Below, one piece after another: positions 6,892 through 13,238 of a DNA stretch of 13,238 bases. Each line of letters opens with the position of its first letter. Position 1 is the first letter of the stretch. Position numbers and translations under genes: made by a program. The DNA lies in NCBI GenBank assembly GCA_030640255.1, contig DAOWJS010000059.1, forward strand, positions 1 to 13,238, given 5' to 3'. Source of the stretch: Dehalococcoidales bacterium (GTDB taxonomy: Bacteria > Chloroflexota > Dehalococcoidia > Dehalococcoidales > GCA-2688105). The notes beneath the pieces were generated by a model. It was not told the DNA's origin. It was given only the letters and a program-made list of their open reading frames with translations, and ran no database searches.

Positions 6892-7215
6892 GTGGCAGAG
6901 AAAAGGATGTTAATAGTTGATGCCGACGTAGCCGGAAAAATAGACGAAAATCGTGGTGACATGAGCCGGTCGGAGTTCCTCAACTTTCTTATTGATAGCC
7001 AGTTAAAGGAAGAGACGGGGAATCAAAACTATGTAGACAAGGAAGAATTCCGCCAATTCGCTCAGGGAATGAAGGAGCTGCTACGCAATTTCCTTGAGTT
7101 CTTTATCAGCTATGGGCTGGAGCTGGGCAAACAACCGAAAGATAAAACCTTTGCCGAGCTGAGCCAGAAGTTACAGGCTCTGGGTAGTTCCGGTAACAAA
7201 GATAAGAAACTCTAA
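6892..7215 (+). CDS. Ribbon-helix-helix (CopG/Arc-like) small DNA-binding protein
   Basis: The 107-aa product starts with a ribbon-helix-helix pattern: beta strand KRMLIVDADV (4-13), helix A KIDENRGD (16-23) and the helix-B start MSRSEFLNFLIDSQLKE (24-40), where SRSEF after a turn is characteristic. A helical C-terminal extension (about 50-97, including FAQGMKELLRNFLEFFISYGLELG) may mediate oligomerisation; a short Lys-rich tail ends the protein. The GTG start at 6892 has GGAAGGGG (6879-6886) at good spacing. The gene follows the HTH_45 gene by 96 bases containing a hairpin, and precedes the GH3 gene by 143 bases. Such proteins usually repress their own promoter or act as antitoxins; no toxin-like partner of matching size is adjacent, so a regulator role is preferred. 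Target unknown. Confidence 0.7.
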   Translation: MAEKRMLIVDADVAGKIDENRGDMSRSEFLNFLIDSQLKEETGNQNYVDKEEFRQFAQGMKELLRNFLEFFISYGLELGKQPKDKTFAELSQKLQALGSSGNKDKKL

Positions 7216-7307
7216 TTGAGCCCTCTTAACCCCCCACCAACCTATTTGGTAACCCCCCTCATATTTGATAGAACTATCTTCTAGAACATAACCACTTCCC
7301 AAGCTGA

Positions 7308-7335
7308 CTGACACCTGCCATAGTATTTTCATACT
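7308..7335 (+). promoter_or_regulatory. Possible promoter of the GH3 gene
   Basis: CTGACA (7308-7313, 5 of 6) is followed after 16 bases by CATACT (7330-7335, 4 of 6). The -10 lies in the small palindrome AGTAT-TTTC-ATACT (7322-7335), a possible operator. An alternative is TTGATA (7265-7270) with CATAAC (7287-7292). A longer pairing, ACCAACCT (7236-7243) with AGGTTGGT (7337-7344), spans the region. The gene may instead be read through from 6892. Confidence 0.35.
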
Positions 7336-7358
7336 AAGGTTGGTTTGGGAGGTGGCAA

Positions 7359-9020
7359 ATGCCAAGAGCGGTTGAGCTTTTGCGCCAGGGCAGGGACGAA
7401 GAGCTATGGCAGATGTGCTGTGGCTTTATTAACCTCACCTTGGAGCAATTCATGACTATTCAGAAACGACTACTGTTGGAACAGATAGAATTAATAAACC
7501 GGTGTGCGTTAGGCAAGAAGCTGATGCGCGGGGCAAAACCAGAGACCGTAGACGAGTTCAGGGAGCAGGTGCCGTTAACTACCTATGCCGATTATTGCCC
7601 CGAGCTTCTAGAGAAGAGGGAAGACATATTGCCGGCCAAGCCCGCTTTGTGGGTACACTCCTCAGGTAGGTCTGGTGAACACCCCTGCAAATGGGTGCCG
7701 ATAACCCCAGCATATTGTCATGAATTGAGTGTAATAATGTACGGCATTGGCATGCTCTCTAGTTGTAAGGGGTGGGGTGATACCTCTACGTTTCCTGAGC
7801 GTCCCAAGATTGTCTACACAGTAGCCCCCAGACCCTATATATCAGGTGCCCTAGCCACTATGCTACAGGAACAAACCCCATCAGATTATTTGCCTCCCTT
7901 AGATGAAGCCGAAAACTTGCCTTTTGAGGAAAGAATAAAACTCGGTTTTAAACAAGCTCTATCCCAAGGACTTGATTACTTCTTTGGTTTGTCTCTCGTT
8001 TTGGTTGCTGTGGGCAACAAGTTCAGCCAGTCCTCAGACAAAGTAGATATTCGTCCCTTCCTCTCCCAGCCTAAAGCCCTGTTTCGTTTAACTAAGGGAC
8101 TGGTCAGGAGCAAATTAGCCGGGCGCCCCATGCTACCTAAAGACCTATGGCCAGTAAAGGGAATCGTAAGCAGTGGCTTGGATAGCGCGGTTTACAAGGA
8201 TAAAATAAAGGAACTTTGGGGAAGGTGTCCGTTGGATGCATATGTTAGCACTGAAGGTAGTATCATCGCTACCCAGACCTGGGACTATGATGGTATGACT
8301 TTCATCCCCAATCTTAACTTCCTGGAGTTTATCCCGGAAAAGGAACATTTCAAATGGCAGATAGACCACAGCTATCAGCCCAAGACGGTTTTACTTGATG
8401 AGGTAAAAGCCGGGGAAAACTATGAGATAGTTACCACCAACTTTCACGGCGGGGCTATGACCAGATATAGGGTTGGTGATATGGTCAGGATAACCTCACT
8501 GCGAAATGAGAAGCTGGGCATTGATATCCCGCAAATGGTTTTTGAGAGACGAGCTGACGACCTTCTCGATTTCAGTGTCGTTCGGCTGACGGAAAAGGTA
8601 ATCTGGCAGGCAATAGAGAATACCGGTATTGCTTACGAGGATTGGACAGCTTTCAAGAAAACCGGGGAGCCGGTGCTACGTCTCTTTATTGAACTTAAAG
8701 ATGAATACCGAGCCAGCGAGGCAGATGTAGCCAGAGCGGTGCATGAGCAGATTATGAAATCAGAGAACGCTAACTATATGTCGCCGGTTCGTGATGATTT
8801 TGCGGATATGATTAATTTCAGGGTGGAGACCACATTGCTGCCTCGCGGTGCTTTCGCTAATTACACATCTCAAAGACAAGCTGAAGGTGCTGATTTAGCT
8901 CATCTGAAACCACCTCATATTAATCCGTCAGACAAAGTGCTTTCGCTCCTACTAGCCAAGCCAGAAGCGGTACCAGAGGTTAAGGTAGCTGCTGAAGCCG
9001 AGGCTGTAGCTACTCACTAG
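7359..9020 (+). CDS. GH3 family acyl-adenylating enzyme
   Basis: This 553-aa protein belongs to the GH3 branch of the ANL adenylating superfamily, best known from plants where it conjugates amino acids to jasmonate or auxin; bacterial members have mostly unknown substrates. Three ANL motifs are visible: the phosphate-binding loop HSSGRSGEHPCKW (100-112, with Lys111), YVSTEG (295-300), and YRVGD (370-374) near the end of the large domain, after YEIVTTNF (355-362). The smaller C-terminal domain spans about 400-530 and an Ala/Glu/Val-rich tail (534-553) ends the chain. The protein should activate a carboxylic acid with ATP and transfer the acyl group to an amine or thiol. The ATG is preceded by the strong Shine-Dalgarno GGAGGTG (7348-7354). 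Nothing nearby reveals the substrate. The usual database label 'auxin-responsive promoter' is a historical misnomer. Confidence 0.88.
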   Translation: MPRAVELLRQGRDEELWQMCCGFINLTLEQFMTIQKRLLLEQIELINRCALGKKLMRGAKPETVDEFREQVPLTTYADYCPELLEKREDILPAKPALWVHSSGRSGEHPCKWVPITPAYCHELSVIMYGIGMLSSCKGWGDTSTFPERPKIVYTVAPRPYISGALATMLQEQTPSDYLPPLDEAENLPFEERIKLGFKQALSQGLDYFFGLSLVLVAVGNKFSQSSDKVDIRPFLSQPKALFRLTKGLVRSKLAGRPMLPKDLWPVKGIVSSGLDSAVYKDKIKELWGRCPLDAYVSTEGSIIATQTWDYDGMTFIPNLNFLEFIPEKEHFKWQIDHSYQPKTVLLDEVKAGENYEIVTTNFHGGAMTRYRVGDMVRITSLRNEKLGIDIPQMVFERRADDLLDFSVVRLTEKVIWQAIENTGIAYEDWTAFKKTGEPVLRLFIELKDEYRASEADVARAVHEQIMKSENANYMSPVRDDFADMINFRVETTLLPRGAFANYTSQRQAEGADLAHLKPPHINPSDKVLSLLLAKPEAVPEVKVAAEAEAVATH

Positions 9021-9057
9021 TACTTTAGTCCCCCTACTTTAGTCAACTTACTTTAGT
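9021..9057 (+). repeat. Three TACTTTAGT direct repeats, 14-bp period, upstream of a promoter
   Basis: The 9-mer TACTTTAGT occurs at 9021-9029, 9035-9043 and 9049-9057, each exactly 14 bases after the last, with unrelated 5-base spacers. The array starts right after the GH3 stop codon and ends 5 bases before the -35 box at 9063. Identical units with diverged spacers argue for a protein-binding array more than recent slippage. An activator or repressor site controlling the downstream c-di-GMP gene is the natural reading. Confidence 0.75.
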
Positions 9058-9062
9058 TTTGC

Positions 9063-9091
9063 TTGACAGCTTTCCTATTTAGGGTAATAAT
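9063..9091 (+). promoter_or_regulatory. Strong promoter of the c-di-GMP gene
   Basis: A perfect TTGACA (9063-9068) is followed after 17 bases by AATAAT (9086-9091, 5 of 6). Transcription would start about 9097-9098, only 4-5 bases before the ATG at 9102, so the mRNA is nearly leaderless. The in-frame TTG at 9063 is part of the -35 box and would not be transcribed from here. Confidence 0.7.
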
Positions 9092-9101
9092 TGCCTCATA
9101 T

Positions 9102-12100
9102 ATGAATATTTATGCTTTATTTCCTTTAATTGCCACCATTGCTTATATCCCGCTACTGGTTACTACCATTAGCAGCCGTCCCTGGCAGAGGAAGCATAAA
9201 CTCTTCACCCTATTTCTAATCGCTGCCATGACGTGGAGCCTCACTAGTGTCTTTTTACGCAGCAATTTCTTCCCGCAACTTAATTTCTTCTTGCTTCAAG
9301 TCATTCTCATTACACTCACCTGGATGGCAGTGCAATTCCACTGCTTTACCTCTTCTTTCTTTGCCCCGGGCGAGGGGCGCTGGTTACCTTTTGCCTATGG
9401 TTCACTGGCGGCAATTATCGCTCTGGTACTACTGGGTTATATGCCCGAAGGGGTTACTGCCAGCGGTGACAAGCTTTATCTTGATTACGGAAAGGGAGTC
9501 ATCTTTTTAGCTATTCCCCTCCTCACTTTGGTCGCTAGGAATGTGTATCTTTTCTGGAAAAGGCTGAGGATTTTAGATAACCCGGTACTATATAATCAAA
9601 TCGTTTCTCTGCTGCTCGGTATCTTCGTTCTGACTATCTTTGTTTTCGCTGCCATTCTCCCCTGGGGGAGGGAATTTCCCGTAAGTCATTTTGGCAACAT
9701 TATCGTTGCCTTCATCCTGAGTTATGCCACTATTAGGCATCAGTTGGTGGACATCAGATTTGTTTTGCGGCGAGGATTGATGTGGATAAGCCTGGGGATT
9801 ATTGGAGCTAGTAGCTACTGGCTTTTACTCACTATCCTTCATAGTATTCTCCACTTTGAGCTTGACTTGACGACTACATTCGCAGCTACTGTAGCCGCCG
9901 TTTTAGTCGCTATATTTGTCTATAAACTGCGTGGTTTTCTCTTTGTAACCGTGGGCAAAGCTTTTCAGAGACAAAGCTATGATTACCGCCGGAAACTATC
10001 TGATTTTGCCAGTAAGATACACCACGTTTTCAGCCTCGGGGAACAAGGCGGAGAGCTGCTAGCGCTGGTTACCAAAGCCATTGGCTGTAATAAGGCAGGG
10101 CTATTGTTCCTTGAGGTCGGCATCGAGGATTTTACTGTCCAGCTTGTTGAACCTGACCGGGAAGACAACTCCTTGTCTAGTCTAAGGCTAAGAGGGCACA
10201 GTCCTATTGTGGAGTATCTGGGGCGAGAACGTAAACCGTTAACTAGACAGAATTTAGCTGTTCTGCCCCAGTTTCGCAGTCTCTGGCAGCAGGAAAAGGA
10301 GGCAATCAAGTCAAGTGAGATAGAGCTATTTATGCCTTTGATAAGTCGTGGCAGGTTAATAGGTATTCTAGTGCTGGACAAAAAGCAATCCGGTAGGTAC
10401 TCGCTTGAAGATTTCAATCTGCTGGAGGATGTTACCAACCGAGTAGCGGTAAGTATGGAGAAGGAATACCTTCGAGAGCAACTCCGGCAGCGCGAAGAGG
10501 AACTATTGGTAATCAACCGCTCCAGCGCAATTATAACCTCCAGTTTGGATATTCAGAGAATATACGAAGGCTTTACCCAGGAGTTGAAGAAAGCAGTTGA
10601 TGTTAGCTGGGCAGCTATTCTTCTTATTGAGGAGAATGAGATTTATTTTCTGGCGTTATCCTCTGAGATAGGCTCAGCCTGGCAGGTGGGGGAGCGAATC
10701 CCAATCAAAGGCACAGCTACCGAATGGGTAGCTACCCATAGGAAGACCATGATTGAGTCTGACCTATCGCAGGGAACCAGGTTTTTCACCGGGAAATACC
10801 ATCTCAGGCAGGGGGTGCGCTCCATTGCCTACCTCCCGTTAATAGTCAAGGATGAAGTTATCGGCAGTCTAATCGTGGCTAGTTGCCACCCGGATGCCTA
10901 CAGCCAGAGGCGCTTGAAGCTCCTTGAGCAGTTAACTTCCCAGATTGCTATGCCTATTGAGAATTCTCGCCTCTATGCTAAAGTGGAGCAGAGGGCTCGC
11001 ATTGATGAGCTTACCGGACTGCTTAATCGCCGCTCCTTAGATGAAATGATTACCAGTGAGATTGGACGACACTCCCGTTACGGCGGCATATTCTCATTAA
11101 TCATTCTTGACCTTGACTCGTTTAAGGTCTATAACGACAACTATGGGCATTTGGCTGGTGATAAACTCCTCAGGCAAACCGGCGACACCATGAAACGGAC
11201 TATAAGGAGTGCTGACCAGGCTTTTCGCTATGGTGGAGATGAATTCGCTATTCTCTTACCCCAGACCACCATTGAGGCTGCCTACCGGGTAGCTGGGCGA
11301 GTTCGCAAACGAGTCGCCTCAGAAGTGAAAGCAGGCTTTATCCCAGTTACCGCCAGTCTTGGCTTGGCTAGTTGGCCGGCTGACGGCATAGGAACAAATG
11401 AGATTATCGCGGCTGCTGACGCCGCGCTTTATCACGCCAAACGAAACGGCGGTAATCAAAGCCACCGTGCCTCAGGAGCTATGCTAGTGTCAGATGATAC
11501 AATGATTGGTTGTGGGAGTAATAAAGACAGTGAAGCCTTAAGCACTATTTATGCTCTGGCAGCAGCCGTAGATGCCAGAGACCACTATACCCGCAGCCAC
11601 TCAAAAAAGGTGAGTGAGTATGCTGCAGCCTTGGCGGAAGCTCTGAATCTGGAGTCACTGGAAATAAATAAGCTGGGCACTTGTGCTTTACTGCACGATA
11701 TTGGCAAGATTGGCATCAGTGATGAGATACTTACTAAACAGGACGAGCTGACTGCCAAGGAATGGGAAGCAATTAAAGCTCACCCTCAATTGGGGGCAAC
11801 TATTGTTAGTCATGTTGGTCACCTGGCTCCTTGTATACCCGGAATTCTGCACCACCATGAGAGGTATGACGGGAGCGGCTATCCCCAAGGACTGAAGGGT
11901 GAGGAGATACCATTAGAGGCTCGCATTCTGGCTATAGCTGATGCCTTTGCCGCTATGATTTCTGAACGACCTTTCTCTAATACCTTATCCTATGAAGAAG
12001 CGTTGGAGGAAATAAAGCGAGGTGCCGGCAAGCAGTTCGACCCTAATCTGGCCGAGGTTTTCCTCTCCGTTGTTAAAACTACCCCGGTCACTACCACAAG

Positions 12101-12131
12101 TGAGAATAATATAGAGAATGAAAGGAGGTGA
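9102..12131 (+). CDS. Membrane 7TM-GAF-GAF-GGDEF-HD-GYP c-di-GMP synthase/phosphodiesterase
   Basis: From the preferred ATG (9102) the protein is 1009 aa; the frame is open to a TTG at 9063, 13 residues further, but that TTG lies in the -35 box. Residues below count from the ATG. About seven to nine membrane helices (4-285) resemble the 7TM region of histidine kinases, followed by GAF1 (about 310-455), a short coiled coil (455-475), GAF2 (about 475-630), GGDEF (about 635-790) and HD-GYP (about 805-995). The GGDEF signature is intact (711-715) and preceded by an RxxD inhibitory site, RSAD (702-705). HD-GYP has HDIGK (865-869) and HHERYDGSGYP (918-928). Both making and breaking c-di-GMP are thus possible, under control of a membrane or GAF-bound signal. 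No Shine-Dalgarno precedes the ATG, consistent with a near-leaderless transcript. The stop overlaps a perfect Shine-Dalgarno for the next frame. Confidence 0.9.
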   Translation: MNIYALFPLIATIAYIPLLVTTISSRPWQRKHKLFTLFLIAAMTWSLTSVFLRSNFFPQLNFFLLQVILITLTWMAVQFHCFTSSFFAPGEGRWLPFAYGSLAAIIALVLLGYMPEGVTASGDKLYLDYGKGVIFLAIPLLTLVARNVYLFWKRLRILDNPVLYNQIVSLLLGIFVLTIFVFAAILPWGREFPVSHFGNIIVAFILSYATIRHQLVDIRFVLRRGLMWISLGIIGASSYWLLLTILHSILHFELDLTTTFAATVAAVLVAIFVYKLRGFLFVTVGKAFQRQSYDYRRKLSDFASKIHHVFSLGEQGGELLALVTKAIGCNKAGLLFLEVGIEDFTVQLVEPDREDNSLSSLRLRGHSPIVEYLGRERKPLTRQNLAVLPQFRSLWQQEKEAIKSSEIELFMPLISRGRLIGILVLDKKQSGRYSLEDFNLLEDVTNRVAVSMEKEYLREQLRQREEELLVINRSSAIITSSLDIQRIYEGFTQELKKAVDVSWAAILLIEENEIYFLALSSEIGSAWQVGERIPIKGTATEWVATHRKTMIESDLSQGTRFFTGKYHLRQGVRSIAYLPLIVKDEVIGSLIVASCHPDAYSQRRLKLLEQLTSQIAMPIENSRLYAKVEQRARIDELTGLLNRRSLDEMITSEIGRHSRYGGIFSLIILDLDSFKVYNDNYGHLAGDKLLRQTGDTMKRTIRSADQAFRYGGDEFAILLPQTTIEAAYRVAGRVRKRVASEVKAGFIPVTASLGLASWPADGIGTNEIIAAADAALYHAKRNGGNQSHRASGAMLVSDDTMIGCGSNKDSEALSTIYALAAAVDARDHYTRSHSKKVSEYAAALAEALNLESLEINKLGTCALLHDIGKIGISDEILTKQDELTAKEWEAIKAHPQLGATIVSHVGHLAPCIPGILHHHERYDGSGYPQGLKGEEIPLEARILAIADAFAAMISERPFSNTLSYEEALEEIKRGAGKQFDPNLAEVFLSVVKTTPVTTTSENNIENERR
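12121..12131 (+). promoter_or_regulatory. Perfect Shine-Dalgarno overlapping the stop of the c-di-GMP gene
   Basis: AAAGGAGGTGA is complementary to the full 3' tail of 16S rRNA (CACCTCCTTT). The TGA of the upstream gene is its last three bases. A TTG lies six bases downstream (12138), opening a mini-ORF. The true regulator ATG (12179) is 47 bases away, too far to be served directly. Confidence 0.7.
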
Positions 12132-12137
12132 AATCAC

Positions 12138-12173
12138 TTGAAGTCGGCTCCACTGCCGGCTGGTGTTAAATAA
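12138..12173 (+). CDS. Possible 11-residue leader peptide upstream of the regulator gene
   Basis: A TTG start six bases after a perfect Shine-Dalgarno opens the frame MKSAPLPAGVK, ending with TAA at 12171-12173. The next gene starts at 12179, five bases after this stop, with AAGG (12172-12175) close by. The arrangement fits translational coupling in which ribosomes ending here restart on the regulator. It is too short to recognise, and the start codon is weak, so this is inference; it could alternatively be an unused relic of a longer gene. Confidence 0.35.
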   Translation: MKSAPLPAGVK

Positions 12174-12178
12174 GGCTC

Positions 12179-12859
12179 ATGAACACCAATAAAATACAAC
12201 TCTTTATAGTTAGTCAGCAATTTCTATTTCGGCAAGGAATAGAGCACTCGCTCGCCTCTATGGAAGACATTGAAATCTCAGGTGCCACCGAGGTCAATGA
12301 CGAAGTGCTATCAGCCATCGACACCTTGCTGCCCGATGTAGCCCTGGTGGATATTGATGGCCCCTCTAATGATAGCCTGACACTAGCTCGTAAGATAAAG
12401 CAACGCTCGCCTAGCATTGGCATAATTGTGCTTGCCTCAAACCCCAACGATACTCAGTTCTTTCAGGCACTCAAAGCCCAGGCTGCAGCTTATTTGAACA
12501 AGGAAATTACTGCTGACCAGCTAGTCGATACAGTTAGGCATGTAGCTCGTGGTGAGCACCCTATAAATGAAAGCCTTACTGCCCGACCAAAAGTAGCTGA
12601 ACAAGTGTTACGCCAGTTTCAAGAACTCTCCTTGCGAAGCGAAGCTGAGGTCTTTATATCACCGCTCACCCCTAGAGAGACGGAAATCCTCAATTATATA
12701 GCTCAGGGCTACCTTAACAAGGAGATTGCGGCTAAACTTGGCATTAGCCAGCAAACCATTAAAAATCATGTTACTTCAATCTTGCGCAAACTGAATGCTA
12801 ATGCCCGCACTGAAGCGGTGGTTGTAGCTATAAAGCAGGGCCTAATCTCCTTAGGTTAA
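12179..12859 (+). CDS. NarL/LuxR-type response regulator with atypical receiver
   Basis: The 226-aa protein has an N-terminal receiver domain (about 5-125), a linker (125-160) and a C-terminal NarL/LuxR helix-turn-helix (about 161-226). The DNA-binding part is textbook: LTPRETEILNYIAQGYLNKEIAAKLG with the recognition helix ISQQTIKNHVTSIL. In the receiver, the phosphoacceptor Asp58 (VDID) and Lys108 (YLNKE) remain, but the acidic pair that binds Mg after strand 1, normally DD, is Ser12-Gln13 (FIVSQQ). Phosphorylation is therefore doubtful and the protein may work as a phosphorylation-independent, ligand- or partner-gated regulator. It lies 47 bases after the c-di-GMP enzyme in the same direction without a terminator, so co-transcription is likely. 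The ATG at 12179 is fixed by an upstream in-frame stop (12167-12169). No histidine kinase is adjacent. Confidence 0.88.
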   Translation: MNTNKIQLFIVSQQFLFRQGIEHSLASMEDIEISGATEVNDEVLSAIDTLLPDVALVDIDGPSNDSLTLARKIKQRSPSIGIIVLASNPNDTQFFQALKAQAAAYLNKEITADQLVDTVRHVARGEHPINESLTARPKVAEQVLRQFQELSLRSEAEVFISPLTPRETEILNYIAQGYLNKEIAAKLGISQQTIKNHVTSILRKLNANARTEAVVVAIKQGLISLG

Positions 12860-13058
12860 CTGAGCGTGTCCACGAGGAGATACCGCAAAACGTCGAGGCT
12901 GCTAAGGCAGTTGCTTTCCAATTAGAGATGGGCCTCCAGTAATGCTGACCATCCACAATTACATAAAGCCTCGCCGTTGATTCAACTTCTTACCGGCTAC
13001 TTAAGGTTAAGTTAGTCTTTTCAGGCTGACTGTTTTTACCATCCCACCCGGCTTTTAC
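12860..13058. other. Intergenic stretch between the regulator and a minus-strand gene
   Basis: No complete gene is seen. A plus-strand frame is open to a TAA at 12940-12942 and would encode HEEIPQNVEAAKAVAFQ and flanking residues, which looks protein-like but has no start of its own; it may be a relic or chance. The rest holds only the weak hairpin described separately. Confidence 0.35.
13010..13037 (+). terminator. Weak terminator-like hairpin for the signalling operon
   Basis: AGTTAG (13010-13015) pairs with CTGACT (13026-13031), six pairs with one G-U, followed by GTTTTTA. The stem is short and 150 bases beyond the regulator's stop, so it is only a candidate for ending the plus-strand transcript. 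Confidence 0.3.
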
Positions 13059-13238
13059 TTACTGCCTCTTAAAATGAGCCACCACCCATTTATTGTCGTC
13101 CATAACCAGCCTGACTGTGTCATCTCTGCCGGAGAGGTCACCACTCCAGTAATCAAACTGGTAACCCTCCGCAGCCACAGCCATAATAGTGAGTACCTCA
13201 CCGCTATCATAGACACCACTACCAGGCCTCACATATCC
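13059..13238 (-). CDS. C-terminal fragment of a protein with a divergent InlB-type B-repeat
   Basis: The last 59 residues and stop (TAA, 13061-13059) of a minus-strand gene that continues past the window. The visible sequence follows the pattern of divergent InlB B-repeat domains: GYVRPGSGVYDSGEVLTI, then AVAAEGYQFDYWSGDLSG, then VRLVMDDNKWVVAHFKRQ to the end. In this family, G-x-v-x-P-x-x-G, a y-x-x-G-e-v-x-t-i strand, W-S-G-D and a V-M-D-x-n-K-x-V-x-A-x-F ending are characteristic, usually as tandem repeats in large exported surface proteins. That the protein is secreted is therefore likely but its N-terminal part is not visible. It converges with the regulator gene at 12179-12859. Confidence 0.7.
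   Translation of the reverse strand, partial: GYVRPGSGVYDSGEVLTIMAVAAEGYQFDYWSGDLSGRDDTVRLVMDDNKWVVAHFKRQ

Noticed and set aside
6892..7215. Ribbon-helix-helix gene as antitoxin of a toxin-antitoxin pair
   Set aside because: No adjacent gene has toxin size or motifs; the neighbours are another regulator and a 553-aa enzyme.
9063..9101. TTG start for the c-di-GMP gene adding 13 residues
   Set aside because: The TTG is the first part of the -35 hexamer, lacks a Shine-Dalgarno, and the ATG at 9102 starts directly before the first membrane helix.
12862..12942. Protein-like frame after the regulator gene (contains HEEIPQNVEAAKAVAFQ)
   Set aside because: It has no start of its own outside the regulator gene, is short, and matches no family I recognise; chance or relic cannot be separated.

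Overview
This window looks like chromosomal DNA from a free-living anaerobic-type bacterium, most probably a member of the Chloroflexota (Dehalococcoidia or a relative). This is an inference from gene content, with no database search behind it: a prfA-prmC pair, a FusA2-type EF-G paralogue, an archaeal-looking HTH_45 regulator, a bacterial GH3-type acyl-adenylating enzyme, and a 7TM-GAF-GAF-GGDEF-HD-GYP sensor next to a NarL-type regulator. Base composition is fairly balanced throughout, start codons are mixed (ATG and GTG, probably no TTG for large genes), and promoters of the housekeeping sigma type (TTGACA/TATAAT) are easy to see. I see no transposase, integrase, phage gene, tRNA or rRNA.

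Layout. (1) Positions 1-2097: the end of an unidentified upstream unit with an intrinsic terminator, then a strong promoter and the translation-termination operon prfA-prmC (release factor 1 and the methyltransferase that modifies its GGQ glutamine), joined by an ATGA overlap. (2) 2094-4151 on the minus strand: an EF-G-like GTPase converging on prmC, with the two stop codons overlapping. It carries Tyr where true EF-G has its catalytic His. (3) 4152-5012: an 860-base gene-free stretch containing a cluster of GC-rich perfect hairpins that looks like a palindromic repeat or MITE-like element. (4) 5013-6283: two small genes, a PEBP-family protein with two competing starts (lipoprotein or cytosolic) and a secreted protein with a transglutaminase-like Cys-His-Glu pattern. 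(5) 6514-9020: two small DNA-binding proteins (HTH_45 winged helix, ribbon-helix-helix) followed by the GH3-family enzyme. (6) 9021-12859: a very regular array of three TACTTTAGT direct repeats directly upstream of a near-consensus promoter, which drives a nearly leaderless mRNA for a large membrane-bound c-di-GMP synthase/phosphodiesterase. Next come a mini-ORF with a perfect Shine-Dalgarno and a NarL/LuxR-type regulator whose receiver domain lacks its acidic Mg-binding pair. (7) 13059-13238 on the minus strand: the C-terminal end of a protein with an InlB-type divergent repeat, running off the window.

How it fits together. prfA and prmC are one functional unit. The c-di-GMP enzyme and the degenerate-receiver regulator are very likely co-transcribed and form a signalling pair. 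The 14-bp-period repeat array upstream is the best candidate for the binding site of a regulator, possibly the same NarL-type protein. The HTH_45/RHH/GH3 group may be a small self-regulated metabolic module, but what the GH3 enzyme activates cannot be told from sequence. The most novel signals are the repeat array with its near-leaderless promoter, the mini-ORF between the signalling genes, the unorthodox receiver domain, and the dual-start PEBP protein.
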